Assembly (NCBI GenBank): GCA_900756495.1
Contig: CAAEKI010000292.1
Coordinates: 1-14,078, forward strand
DNA length: 14,078 bases
Direction of reading: 5' to 3'
Origin: an uncultured Oscillospiraceae bacterium
Lineage (GTDB): Bacteria > Bacillota > Clostridia > Oscillospirales > Oscillospiraceae
The translations under genes were made by a program, and so were the position numbers. Shown piece by piece: positions 1 through 6,974 of this stretch (the stretch's first letter is position 1; the number at the start of each line of letters is the position of its first letter). Under the pieces are notes generated by a model. It worked only from the letters and a program-made list of their open reading frames with translations. It made no database searches and was not told the origin of the DNA.

Positions 1-1284
1 ACCCGCCCACAGGGGGCCCTCAATCCCGAAGACCCGTGAGAGACACAGCACGCCCGGAATCCGGAAAACCAGCTGGCGTGCGAGGATGAGAAATGAGGAC
101 TGCGCCGGCTTGCCAAGAGCCTGGAAGAAGACCCCTGTCACCGTGCTGATCCCCACAGACCAGCACAGCAGCAGGTAAATCTGCAGGCACTTGACCGCGA
201 ATTCATGGTAAAGCGCCGACTCCGACCCGAAGAGGGCCACAATGGGGTCGGGCGCAAGCTGAAAGAGGAGCCAAGCGGCAGTCATGATGGCCGTCGCACT
301 GATCAGGGCTATGCGCAGCGTCCGCTTGACCCGCTCGTACCGCCCGCAGCCATAGTTGTATCCCACAATCGGCTGCATACCGACGGCCAACCCCACCACC
401 AGGTTGTTGACTAGTTGATTGACCTTCATGGTCACCCCCAGCGCCGCCAGCGGAATATCCGCCCCGTACCGGGACAGCGCCCCATAGGTCACCAGCGCAT
501 GATTGACAACATAGATGACAAAGACGGCGGACAGCTGGGTCGCCAGACTGGGCAGGCCCAGCAACAGCACGCTGCCGACCGTCTTGAGGCGGGGAACGAG
601 GCAGGCCCGCTCGAAAACCAAGCTCCGGAAGCGCGGGAGGCAGATCAGGAAATAGACCGCGTTGAGTGCCTGGCCGATGAGGGTGGCCCAGGCTGCCCCC
701 TCCACGCCCCAGTCAAAAACAAAAATAAACAGCGGGTCAAGGACAAAATTCGTGCCGCACCCCATCAGGAGGCCCAGCATGGTGATATGAGGTCGGCCGT
801 CCGCCCTCAGGAGGGACGAGACGGTACAGCACACGGCTGAGCAGGGGTAGCCCAGAGCGATGATTCGACCATACCCCATGGCATAAGGCAGGACGGTGTC
901 GGTGGCGCCGAAAAGCCGGCAGATCGGCTCCAGGCACAGCAGGTTGACGACCAGGAGCAAGACCCCCACGGCCATCGTCAGAACGATGGCATTCCCGACG
1001 CCGCAGGCGGCCTCCTTCCGCTCGCCGCGTCCCAGCTTCAGGCTCATCCACGCCGCACAGCCGTTGCCAATCATCTCACCGAGGGACACCAGCAGGAGCA
1101 TCATGGGCAGAATGACATTAGTCGCGGCATTGCCCAGGTAGCCGACGCCCTGGCCAATGAAAATCTGATCCACCATATTGTACAGGGAATTGACGACAAG
1201 GGCGACCATGCTGGGAACGGCAAACCTGAGCATCAGCCTCCCGATGCTCTGCGTGCCCAGGGCATCCGTAACGTTGTGTTTCAC
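1..1284 (-). CDS. MATE family multidrug/sodium antiporter, C-terminus cut by window edge
   Basis: Open frame of 428 codons reading leftward off the window, so the stop lies outside; MATE proteins are usually about 440-460 residues, so only a short tail is missing. It should be an inner-membrane antiporter exporting drugs or metabolites using an ion gradient. The sequence shows the two-fold family architecture: residues around 20-50 (RFAVPSM, then QIFIGQGVG), DPLFIFVFDWGVEGAAWAT in the middle, and QPIVGYNYGCGRYERVKRT in the second half, the classic MATE motif for the NorM/DinF-like group. Many hydrophobic helices are evident. The start is a GTG at 1284-1282, with AGGAG at 1293-1297 eight bases upstream. 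It is separated from the catabolic locus by a strong hairpin, so it is probably transcribed on its own; whether it exports a product of that locus is unknown. Confidence 0.93.
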   Translation of the reverse strand, partial: MKHNVTDALGTQSIGRLMLRFAVPSMVALVVNSLYNMVDQIFIGQGVGYLGNAATNVILPMMLLLVSLGEMIGNGCAAWMSLKLGRGERKEAACGVGNAIVLTMAVGVLLLVVNLLCLEPICRLFGATDTVLPYAMGYGRIIALGYPCSAVCCTVSSLLRADGRPHITMLGLLMGCGTNFVLDPLFIFVFDWGVEGAAWATLIGQALNAVYFLICLPRFRSLVFERACLVPRLKTVGSVLLLGLPSLATQLSAVFVIYVVNHALVTYGALSRYGADIPLAALGVTMKVNQLVNNLVVGLAVGMQPIVGYNYGCGRYERVKRTLRIALISATAIMTAAWLLFQLAPDPIVALFGSESALYHEFAVKCLQIYLLLCWSVGISTVTGVFFQALGKPAQSSFLILARQLVFRIPGVLCLSRVFGIEGPLWAG

Positions 1285-1345
1285 ACTTGTATCTCCTAAA
1301 ATTTTACAGCTTTACTTCCGTCTCTTCCGCCCCAGCGACGGACAA

Positions 1346-1385
1346 GGGCCGCCGCAGCGTAAACCACGTATCGCTGCGGCGGCCC
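1346..1385 (-). terminator. Strong hairpin after the ene-reductase gene
   Basis: A perfect 14-bp GC-rich stem (1346-1359 paired with 1372-1385) with a 12-base loop lies about 70 bases downstream of the minus-strand ene-reductase stop and upstream of the MATE start. No U-tract follows on either strand, so it may stop transcription inefficiently or protect the 3' end of the mRNA. I read it as the end of the long locus. Confidence 0.55.
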
Positions 1386-1453
1386 CTCACCCAAACGGGA
1401 GCAACATATCACTTTAAATGACAGGGAAGAGAAGGGCACCTTAACAGCGGCGG

Positions 1454-3421
1454 TTAAATATCATAGCAAATTCTGTATGCGGCGTTGGTGGCATCGCCGA
1501 TGACGCCTACCTGCTTTGCGTCGCCGATTACATAGGTCTCAGGCACCAGCTCGCACAGGCTGTCCACTTCCTCCCGGTTGATCCGAAGGCCGAAGGCCAG
1601 AACAAAGTCATCTGCCTCCACCACAATTTCGCTGCCGTCGGTGGCGGCGCAGACCACCCTGCCATCCTCAAACTGCTTGACACCGGTGCGCTCCAGAATG
1701 GTAACGTGGTTTTCCGCCAGCATGCGCATCAGCGGAGCCCGGTGGAAGAACAGGATGGGGCCAAACATCTCGTCTTTGGACTTCATGTCAATTACAGTGA
1801 CGTCCTTCCCCTGGAGGGCCAGATTCAGGGCACACTCCAGGCCGCTCATGCCGCCGCCGCAGAGCACCACCTTTTGACCCAGCTCCACCTCGCCGCGGTC
1901 CACCTCAACCACTCCATGCACATGTGCGCCGTCAATACCTGGAATGGGAGGGACGATGGGCTGGGCACCGATAGCTATGATGAGTGTATCGGGGGATTCC
2001 GCCAGGACGGTGTCAGCGGTGGCCGCCTTGCCCAGCTCAATCCGGGCACCCGATTTCATGGTCTTGTGGATCATGTAGTCGCAGTAGGCCCGGTGGCCGT
2101 CCTTCATGGGCAGGGCTCCGGTCTCGGGGAGCCGTCCACCCAGAGTGTCGGACTTCTCGTAGAGCACCACCTCATGGCCCCGCTCGGTGAGGATCTGCGC
2201 GGCCTCCATGCCGCCGGGACCGCCGCCCACCACCATGACCTTCTTCTTTTTGATGGGCGGATAGAGCCGGGGATAGCGGGACTCCCAGCCCAGACGGGGA
2301 TTGGCGGCGCAGCCGATGAGATGCGTCTCATCAAAGATGTTGCGGGCACAGTACATACAGCGCATACAGGGACGGATGTCGTCCTCCTGCCCACGCTGGC
2401 CCTTGAGCACCAGATGCTCGTCCGCGAACAGCGCCTTGCACATGGCGCATATATCAGCCTTGCCGGAGGCAATGATCTCCTCCGCCTGCTGGAGGCTGGA
2501 GATACCGCCCACCACAGACACGGGGATGTGCAGCGCCTCTTTGATTTTGGCGGCGCACTCCACATTGAGGCCGTGGGGCATATAATAGGCCGGCATGGTG
2601 TGGCACATGTAAATGCTGTTGAACTTCAGGGTACCGCCGGAGACGATGACCATGTCCACATAGGGCTCGATCTCCTTGAGGAAGGCAATGCGCTCCTCCA
2701 GCGTAGTGCCGTTGGGGATGCACTCATCCCCCGCCACGCGCACCTCAATCTGCGCCTTTCCCTTGGTCACCGAGTGAACCGCCTTGATCACCTCGATGGG
2801 GAAGCGCCAGCGGTTCTCGGGGGAGCCGCCGTACTCGTCGGTGCGGTGGTTGTAGGCCGTGGACAGGAAGGCGGAGAGCAGATTGCCATGGGCCAGGTGA
2901 ATCATGACCATGTCGAACCCGGTGCGGACACAGCGGTCGGCCGCATCCCGGAAATGCTCCACCACCTCTTTGATTTGGGAGACGCCGATCTCCTCATAGA
3001 GATCGGGGTTGTGGAACTTAGGGATCAAGGAGGGCACAAAGGCCTTTTTGCCTTGGTCATCCAGATAGCGGCGGTAAGCCCACTGACCGGCGTGGCTGAG
3101 CTCCACGGAGATCTTGCAGTCCTCCTCATGAACCGCCTGGGTCAGCAGACGCAGACCAGGAGTGTCGTTCTCCGAGAGAATGGACAGGCAACCGCAGAAG
3201 TCTCGTCCCCGGTCAAAGTCCACCGGCGTGGAGCCAATGCTCACGAGGCCCACGCCGGTCTGGGCCTGCATCCGCACAAAGTCGATTAAGTCGTTGGTGA
3301 CGGCGCCCGTGACAAAATCGGCGTGGTTGGAAACCATGGGGGAATACTGGATGCGGTTCTTCAGTGTCATTCCACCCACCTGAATCGGCTGGTAGACATG
3401 AGGAAAGTGGTTCAGTGCCAT
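1454..3421 (-). CDS. NADH:flavin oxidoreductase / 2-enoate reductase-like enzyme (OYE family, FMN + 4Fe-4S + FAD)
   Basis: The 655-residue protein has the architecture of 2,4-dienoyl-CoA reductase, clostridial 2-enoate reductase and BaiCD/BaiH. An OYE-type FMN TIM barrel (about 5-345) includes SHAGQW near 110, HLAHGNLLSAFLS at 175-187, DEYGGSPENR at 195-204 and VVGG at 303-306. An iron-sulfur motif has Cys352, 355, 358 and 371. An FAD/NAD(P)-binding half follows, with GGGPGG at 399-404 and a second Rossmann motif CGGGMSGLE at 521-529. Family members reduce activated C=C bonds (enoates, dienoyl-CoA, enones, flavonoids, steroids) with NAD(P)H in the cytosol. Two oddities: the Cys spacing is x2-x2-x12 rather than the usual x2-x3-x11, and Asn180 replaces the Tyr common after HxxHG. 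AAAGGAG lies ten bases before the ATG. It is the last gene of the locus, 31 bp after the Cys/His-rich gene. Class is confident; substrate is unknown. Confidence 0.93.
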   Translation of the reverse strand: MALNHFPHVYQPIQVGGMTLKNRIQYSPMVSNHADFVTGAVTNDLIDFVRMQAQTGVGLVSIGSTPVDFDRGRDFCGCLSILSENDTPGLRLLTQAVHEEDCKISVELSHAGQWAYRRYLDDQGKKAFVPSLIPKFHNPDLYEEIGVSQIKEVVEHFRDAADRCVRTGFDMVMIHLAHGNLLSAFLSTAYNHRTDEYGGSPENRWRFPIEVIKAVHSVTKGKAQIEVRVAGDECIPNGTTLEERIAFLKEIEPYVDMVIVSGGTLKFNSIYMCHTMPAYYMPHGLNVECAAKIKEALHIPVSVVGGISSLQQAEEIIASGKADICAMCKALFADEHLVLKGQRGQEDDIRPCMRCMYCARNIFDETHLIGCAANPRLGWESRYPRLYPPIKKKKVMVVGGGPGGMEAAQILTERGHEVVLYEKSDTLGGRLPETGALPMKDGHRAYCDYMIHKTMKSGARIELGKAATADTVLAESPDTLIIAIGAQPIVPPIPGIDGAHVHGVVEVDRGEVELGQKVVLCGGGMSGLECALNLALQGKDVTVIDMKSKDEMFGPILFFHRAPLMRMLAENHVTILERTGVKQFEDGRVVCAATDGSEIVVEADDFVLAFGLRINREEVDSLCELVPETYVIGDAKQVGVIGDATNAAYRICYDI

Positions 3422-3452
3422 GGTTGGAACACTCCTTTTCTGGTGTTGGCGA

Positions 3453-4187
3453 TCAGTCCTTTTTCAGTTTGGGGGCGGGCATGGAGCCGTCCTGCACTGC
3501 GGGCTTCTCATAGCCGACCCGGTTAAAGTAGTACTCGGGAATGTCCTTTTGATTTTTATAGAACACGAACTGGCAGGTAGAGCTCTGGACATTTTCCTGT
3601 GTTCTGGGGTGGACGCGGCGGAAGAGGCCGGTCTTCTCCAGACCCAGCATCTCGGTCACCGGGCAGTGGACGCAGTAGCAGGGGAAGTCGGTGAGGCCGT
3701 AGGTCATGGGGCTGGCCTCCTTGATCAGGGCAAAGCCCACCTCGGGGGTGTAGGCCCCCATCTCCATCAGGCGGCCGCCGGAACCGCAGGGGGCCACGGT
3801 AAAGATGAACTTCTCGTCATCCTCCTCGATGGTCATGGGTTGGTGGACATGACCGTGGAGAGTACTAGCGGTGTGCATGATATGGGCCTTCATATCACGG
3901 TATTTATCGTCGCCATTGGCGGGCTTGAGGGCGATCTTCATCTCCAGCGTGTGGGCCTCACGCTCGGCCTCTTCCAGGGCCTCGGCACCGTATTTGTTGT
4001 AAATATGGGTGTGCAGGCCAGCAATCCAAGCGGTGGCGCCGTCATGGAGAAAAGCCAGCTCACCGTACATCTTGTCAATCAGGTCCTTAGCTTCCTGATA
4101 GTTGCCTGCATCAATAGCCTCCTTGGCCAGATCCTGGGTCTGTGCAGCCATGCGGTCGAGTTCTTCCTGCGTAAAAATGCGGCTCAT
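3453..4187 (-). CDS. Unrecognised Cys/His-rich cytosolic protein
   Basis: A 244-residue protein I cannot assign to a named function. The first 100 residues look helical, acidic and soluble, with no signal peptide or membrane segment. After that come HGHVH at 111-115, APCGSGGRLMEMG at 132-144, DFPCYCVHCPVTEM at 167-180 (Cys170, 172, 175), an SSTCQFVFYK stretch with Cys205, and IPEYYFNRVG near 216-225. Clustered His and Cys suggest a metal or Fe-S site or catalytic thiols. The C-x-F element near the C-terminus faintly recalls L-2-amino-thiazoline-4-carboxylate hydrolase and V4R-type proteins, but I cannot confirm homology. The ATG follows AAAGGA at a ten-base spacing. It sits between the racemase-family gene (179-bp gap with a hairpin) and the ene-reductase (31-bp gap), so it probably serves the same pathway as an enzyme or accessory protein. 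Confidence 0.85.
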   Translation of the reverse strand: MSRIFTQEELDRMAAQTQDLAKEAIDAGNYQEAKDLIDKMYGELAFLHDGATAWIAGLHTHIYNKYGAEALEEAEREAHTLEMKIALKPANGDDKYRDMKAHIMHTASTLHGHVHQPMTIEEDDEKFIFTVAPCGSGGRLMEMGAYTPEVGFALIKEASPMTYGLTDFPCYCVHCPVTEMLGLEKTGLFRRVHPRTQENVQSSTCQFVFYKNQKDIPEYYFNRVGYEKPAVQDGSMPAPKLKKD

Positions 4188-4256
4188 AAATCAACATTCC
4201 TTTCTCAATTATGTCAGAGCGGCTCTCATTCTGCAAGAGGGTTGGGGAAGTGCGCC

Positions 4257-4298
4257 GCGCCGGGGTGGGAGGAAAGGGAGTGAAAACCACCCCGGCGC
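4257..4298 (-). promoter_or_regulatory. 12-bp intercistronic hairpin
   Basis: A perfect 12-bp stem (4257-4268 with 4287-4298) and an 18-base loop occupy the 179-bp gap between the racemase-family gene and the Cys/His-rich gene. There is no U-run after it on the minus strand, so an attenuator or mRNA-stabilising structure is more likely than a full terminator. It may lower expression of the two distal genes. Confidence 0.4.
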
Positions 4299-4366
4299 AG
4301 GCCTCCCCGGGTAATCAGAAGGGTACTCCGCGCCTTTGGAGAGACGTTGGAACCCGCGGGGCAAGC

Positions 4367-5221
4367 TTACATGGTCACATCCCAGTACTTCAGCTTGATG
4401 TCGTCGGTCACCATCTTGGCGTTGTCGATGGCCAGCTGGGTGGGCCGGGCGAAGGTGCACTTGCGGCTGACCCAGCTGGAGCCACCCTTCTTCAGGGAGG
4501 CCAGCACCTCAGACATTTTCAGCGCACTGCCGATGACGTCGGCCACGGGTACGCCGTCTACCTCATTGAAGCCGTTGGGATACTGATCCTCTACACCGAT
4601 GCCCACGCGCATGGCGCAGGCAATCAGGGAGCAGGCGGGAAGCAGAATCTCGGCGCCGGCCTTGATCAGAGGCTGGCAGTCCCGCTTAAAGGCCTCGATG
4701 GCGGGGCCGGCGTCCACCAGCACCTGATCCTGCTCGGTGGGCGTCAGGCTCAGGGGCACGATGCCGGCGCAGCGCTTGGTGAGGCCGTAGCGCTCGTTGC
4801 GCTCCTCCTGGCCGGGGATGTTGAAGGAAGAGATGTGAACAATGCCGAACTTGTTGGCCATGGAGGCGGCCAGCAGCATGGAGGCCTCGCCAATACCCAC
4901 CACCGGGATGTTCAAGGCCTGACGCATCTCCCAAAGCATGGTGTCGCCAAAGCAGTCAATCACGACAGCGTCGAAGCCCTCCTCCTCGGCGTTCCGAGTG
5001 GCATAATACACACCCACGGAGGCCAAGTAGTCCATATAGGCGTAGTTGCAGGGGTCCTGAGAGGTCAGGCCCCACTCGCAGAAGCGGTACACCACCTCGG
5101 TGTCCGGGGACTTGACCAGCTCCACATTCTTGTGGAGGAGCGGCACATAGGCGTTCTTGAAAAACTGGCTGGCCTCGGAGTTCTCCTTGGCGGCTGGCAG
5201 ATTCATGTACAGAATTTTCAT
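4367..5221 (-). CDS. Asp/Glu/hydantoin racemase superfamily protein
   Basis: A 284-residue protein from the ATG at 5221, chosen because AAAGGAG at 5231-5237 sits nine bases upstream and MKILYMNLPA is a natural family N-terminus; an in-frame ATG eight codons earlier has no ribosome site. The superfamily uses two cysteines on opposite sides of the substrate. Here Cys90 lies in VIDCFGDTM, as in hydantoin racemases, and Cys197 in LLPACSLIA, so a two-base racemase mechanism is possible. The superfamily also includes maleate isomerase and arylmalonate decarboxylase, so the reaction could be racemisation, isomerisation or decarboxylation. The protein appears cytosolic. It lies downstream of the MBL pair with a 39-bp gap, in the same direction. 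The length is somewhat longer than the roughly 240 residues typical of hydantoin racemases; the extra residues are C-terminal. The family is confident, the substrate unknown. Confidence 0.88.
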   Translation of the reverse strand: MKILYMNLPAAKENSEASQFFKNAYVPLLHKNVELVKSPDTEVVYRFCEWGLTSQDPCNYAYMDYLASVGVYYATRNAEEEGFDAVVIDCFGDTMLWEMRQALNIPVVGIGEASMLLAASMANKFGIVHISSFNIPGQEERNERYGLTKRCAGIVPLSLTPTEQDQVLVDAGPAIEAFKRDCQPLIKAGAEILLPACSLIACAMRVGIGVEDQYPNGFNEVDGVPVADVIGSALKMSEVLASLKKGGSSWVSRKCTFARPTQLAIDNAKMVTDDIKLKYWDVTM

Positions 5222-5230
5222 AGCGTACGG

Positions 5231-5237
5231 CTCCTTT
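5231..5237 (-). promoter_or_regulatory. Ribosome-binding site fixing the racemase-family start
   Basis: AAAGGAG on the minus strand, nine bases before the ATG at 5221. It lies downstream of the longer in-frame start at 5245, which rules that start out. Confidence 0.75.
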
Positions 5238-5260
5238 CCAATCATCCGGTATTCTTGCCG

Positions 5261-6025
5261 TCAGTCGTAGAAGCTGGGGGCAAAGATCAGACTGCCGGCT
5301 TGATCGGGCTCGTGGCCCAGCAGCACCAGGGCACCCTGCTCCCGCAGAGCCCGCAGACGGTCAATCGCGATCATGCTGGCCTCGGTGCTCCACAGGTGGC
5401 CGCCTGGAACATCGTGCTCGTCAAGCTGCTCCTTCAGGCTGGCCGCATCGGCGGCCAGCACCACCTTGCCAGTGTTGGGCAGATTGACAATAACCGACTG
5501 GTGGCCGCGGCTGTGACCCTTAGTGTCAATGCAGATCACCGACTTATCGCCGAATACGTCATAGTCCGCGTTGTCCTCCAGCTCAATATAGCTGAAATTC
5601 CGGCAATCCTTATAGTCCGCAAAGGTGTAGGGCCCTCCCACCGGCAGGCGCTCCTCGGGCCACCAAGCCTCCCGCATCTCCTCCCGGCGGACGATGTAGG
5701 CGGCGTTGGGGAGAAAAGGCATACCGCCGCAGTGGTCGGCGTGGAGGTGGGTCTGAATGACGAAGCGGACATCCTCCGGCCGATAGCCCAGCGCGGCGAT
5801 CTGCCGGTCAATGCGCACGTCTTCGGGGACATCCATGCCGGGCTGCTGGAAATCAAACCAGTGCTCCTTGCAGATGCCTGTGTCCACCACCGTCAGCCCC
5901 TGAGGGTGGTCGATGAGGTACATGTAGACCGGAAAGGTGAAGGGTGCGCCGCTAGGGAAATGAGGGGCAAGACCGGCCTTGTCAGGGCAGGTGATGGAGC
6001 CCGCCTTCAGGATATAAAGTTTCAT
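5261..6025 (-). CDS. Metallo-beta-lactamase-fold hydrolase, N-acyl homoserine lactonase-like (second of tandem pair)
   Basis: A 254-residue cytosolic protein. The dinuclear-metal ligands are all visible: THLHADH (His93, His95, Asp97, His98), His171 in KGHSRGHQS, Asp193 in AADAAS and His238 in LGHEP, in the order found in AiiA-type lactonases. Family members hydrolyse lactones, esters or thioesters. The AiiA catalytic tyrosine three residues after the bridging Asp is replaced here by Ser196, so classical quorum-quenching activity should not be assumed. I chose the ATG at 6025 over the GTG at 6040 because AGGTGGGGG lies eight bases before it and because it gives exactly the length of the neighbour. 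It aligns with the upstream gene with no gaps at about 56% identity by my hand count, so the pair is a tandem duplication. The gap between them is 19 bp. Confidence 0.9.
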   Translation of the reverse strand: MKLYILKAGSITCPDKAGLAPHFPSGAPFTFPVYMYLIDHPQGLTVVDTGICKEHWFDFQQPGMDVPEDVRIDRQIAALGYRPEDVRFVIQTHLHADHCGGMPFLPNAAYIVRREEMREAWWPEERLPVGGPYTFADYKDCRNFSYIELEDNADYDVFGDKSVICIDTKGHSRGHQSVIVNLPNTGKVVLAADAASLKEQLDEHDVPGGHLWSTEASMIAIDRLRALREQGALVLLGHEPDQAGSLIFAPSFYD

Positions 6026-6033
6026 CGCATGCG

Positions 6034-6042
6034 CCCCCACCT
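6034..6042 (-). promoter_or_regulatory. Ribosome-binding site fixing the second MBL start
   Basis: AGGTGGGGG on the minus strand, eight bases before the ATG at 6025. The alternative GTG start at 6040 lies inside this site and cannot use it. Confidence 0.65.
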
Positions 6043-6044
6043 TT

Positions 6045-6809
6045 TTAGTCGTAGAACTCGGGCGCCTTCTTCAGCTCCTCCCACTGCTTGGGGCAGTGGC
6101 CCATCAGCACGAGGGCGCCCTCGTCCCGCATGGCGCGCAGCCGCTCGATGGCCTTTAGGCCGCACTCAGTGCTGTAGATGCCCCGTCCAGGCGGAACCAT
6201 CAGATCCAGGTTCTCGGGGAGGCTGGCGGCATCTGCAGCAATGACAATCTTGCCGGAGTTGGGCAGATTGACAATGACCGACTGGTGGCCGCGGGTGTGG
6301 CCCTTGGTGTCGATGCAGATCACGCTGCCGTCTCCAAAGACATCGTACTCCACGTTGTCCTCCAGCTCCAGGTAGTTAAAGAAGCGGGTGTTCTTGTAGT
6401 CGTCGAAGATGTAGCCGCAGCCGCCCACGTTGCGGTCCTTGGGGAACCACGCCTCCTTCAGCTCCTCCCGGCGGACAATGAAGGTGGCCTTGGGCAGGTT
6501 CTCCATGGCACCGGCGTGATCGCAGTGCAGGTGAGTCATGATGACGTACTTCACGCTGTCGGGGTCATAGCCCAGCTTGACCAACTGGCGGTCAATGCGG
6601 CACTCGGGCTCATCCAGGGTATCGGGCTTCATCCAGTCGGGAAAATGCTCGTAGGAGAGACCGGCGTCCACCACTACCAGGCCGTCGGGATGGTCGATGA
6701 CATACATGGGAACGGGGATCTTGATAAGCTCGTTGACCCCGTGGCCCGGGGTGATCCGGGACTTGTCGGGGTTGAAGAGAACGCCGCCATAAAGAATATA
6801 GAATTTCAT
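6045..6809 (-). CDS. Metallo-beta-lactamase-fold hydrolase, N-acyl homoserine lactonase-like (first of tandem pair)
   Basis: A 254-residue protein starting MKFYILYGG, with AAGGAG eight bases before the ATG. Metal ligands sit at the same positions as in its neighbour: THLHCDH (His93, His95, Asp97, His98), His171 in KGHTRGHQS, Asp193 in AADAAS, His238 in MGHCP. It should be a cytosolic di-zinc or iron/zinc hydrolase. Ser196 occupies the place of the AiiA catalytic Tyr. The copies agree best around the metal sites and in 150-195 (DVFGD, VICIDTKGH, RGHQSVIVNLPN). They differ most at 11-30, 51-70 and 239-250, regions likely to shape the substrate pocket, so they may act on two related substrates or form a heterodimer. 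Both end in FYD. The 165-bp gap before it contains no convincing promoter. Confidence 0.9.
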   Translation of the reverse strand: MKFYILYGGVLFNPDKSRITPGHGVNELIKIPVPMYVIDHPDGLVVVDAGLSYEHFPDWMKPDTLDEPECRIDRQLVKLGYDPDSVKYVIMTHLHCDHAGAMENLPKATFIVRREELKEAWFPKDRNVGGCGYIFDDYKNTRFFNYLELEDNVEYDVFGDGSVICIDTKGHTRGHQSVIVNLPNSGKIVIAADAASLPENLDLMVPPGRGIYSTECGLKAIERLRAMRDEGALVLMGHCPKQWEELKKAPEFYD

Positions 6810-6974
6810 TGCTATCGCTCCTTATCAATCAATTTTGTGGGTAAACAGGTGAGTCAGATGCGTATTTCGAAGCAGGCTAACCAACAGCCGACAGGTCAAC
6901 CCAAATCGAACAACACGTCCGGAAGAAATGTTTCGAAATCCCGTACACAGATCAGGGGACAGCCCCATCACCTC

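Noticed and set aside
1706..3289. 527-codon open frame on the plus strand
   Set aside because: Antisense to the ene-reductase; low-complexity His/Gly/Leu-rich translation typical of a shadow frame.
3420..4283. 287-codon plus-strand frame
   Set aside because: Antisense to the Cys/His-rich gene, with no ribosome site and no family resemblance.
4211..6244. 677-codon open frame on the plus strand
   Set aside because: It lies antisense to the racemase-family gene and MBL genes, whose protein families and ribosome sites are clear. Its translation has no recognisable domain and is a GC-rich shadow.
5261..6809. Calling the MBL pair quorum-quenching lactonases
   Set aside because: Metal ligands fit, but the AiiA catalytic Tyr is replaced by Ser and the context is catabolic, so only the fold and general hydrolase role are supported.
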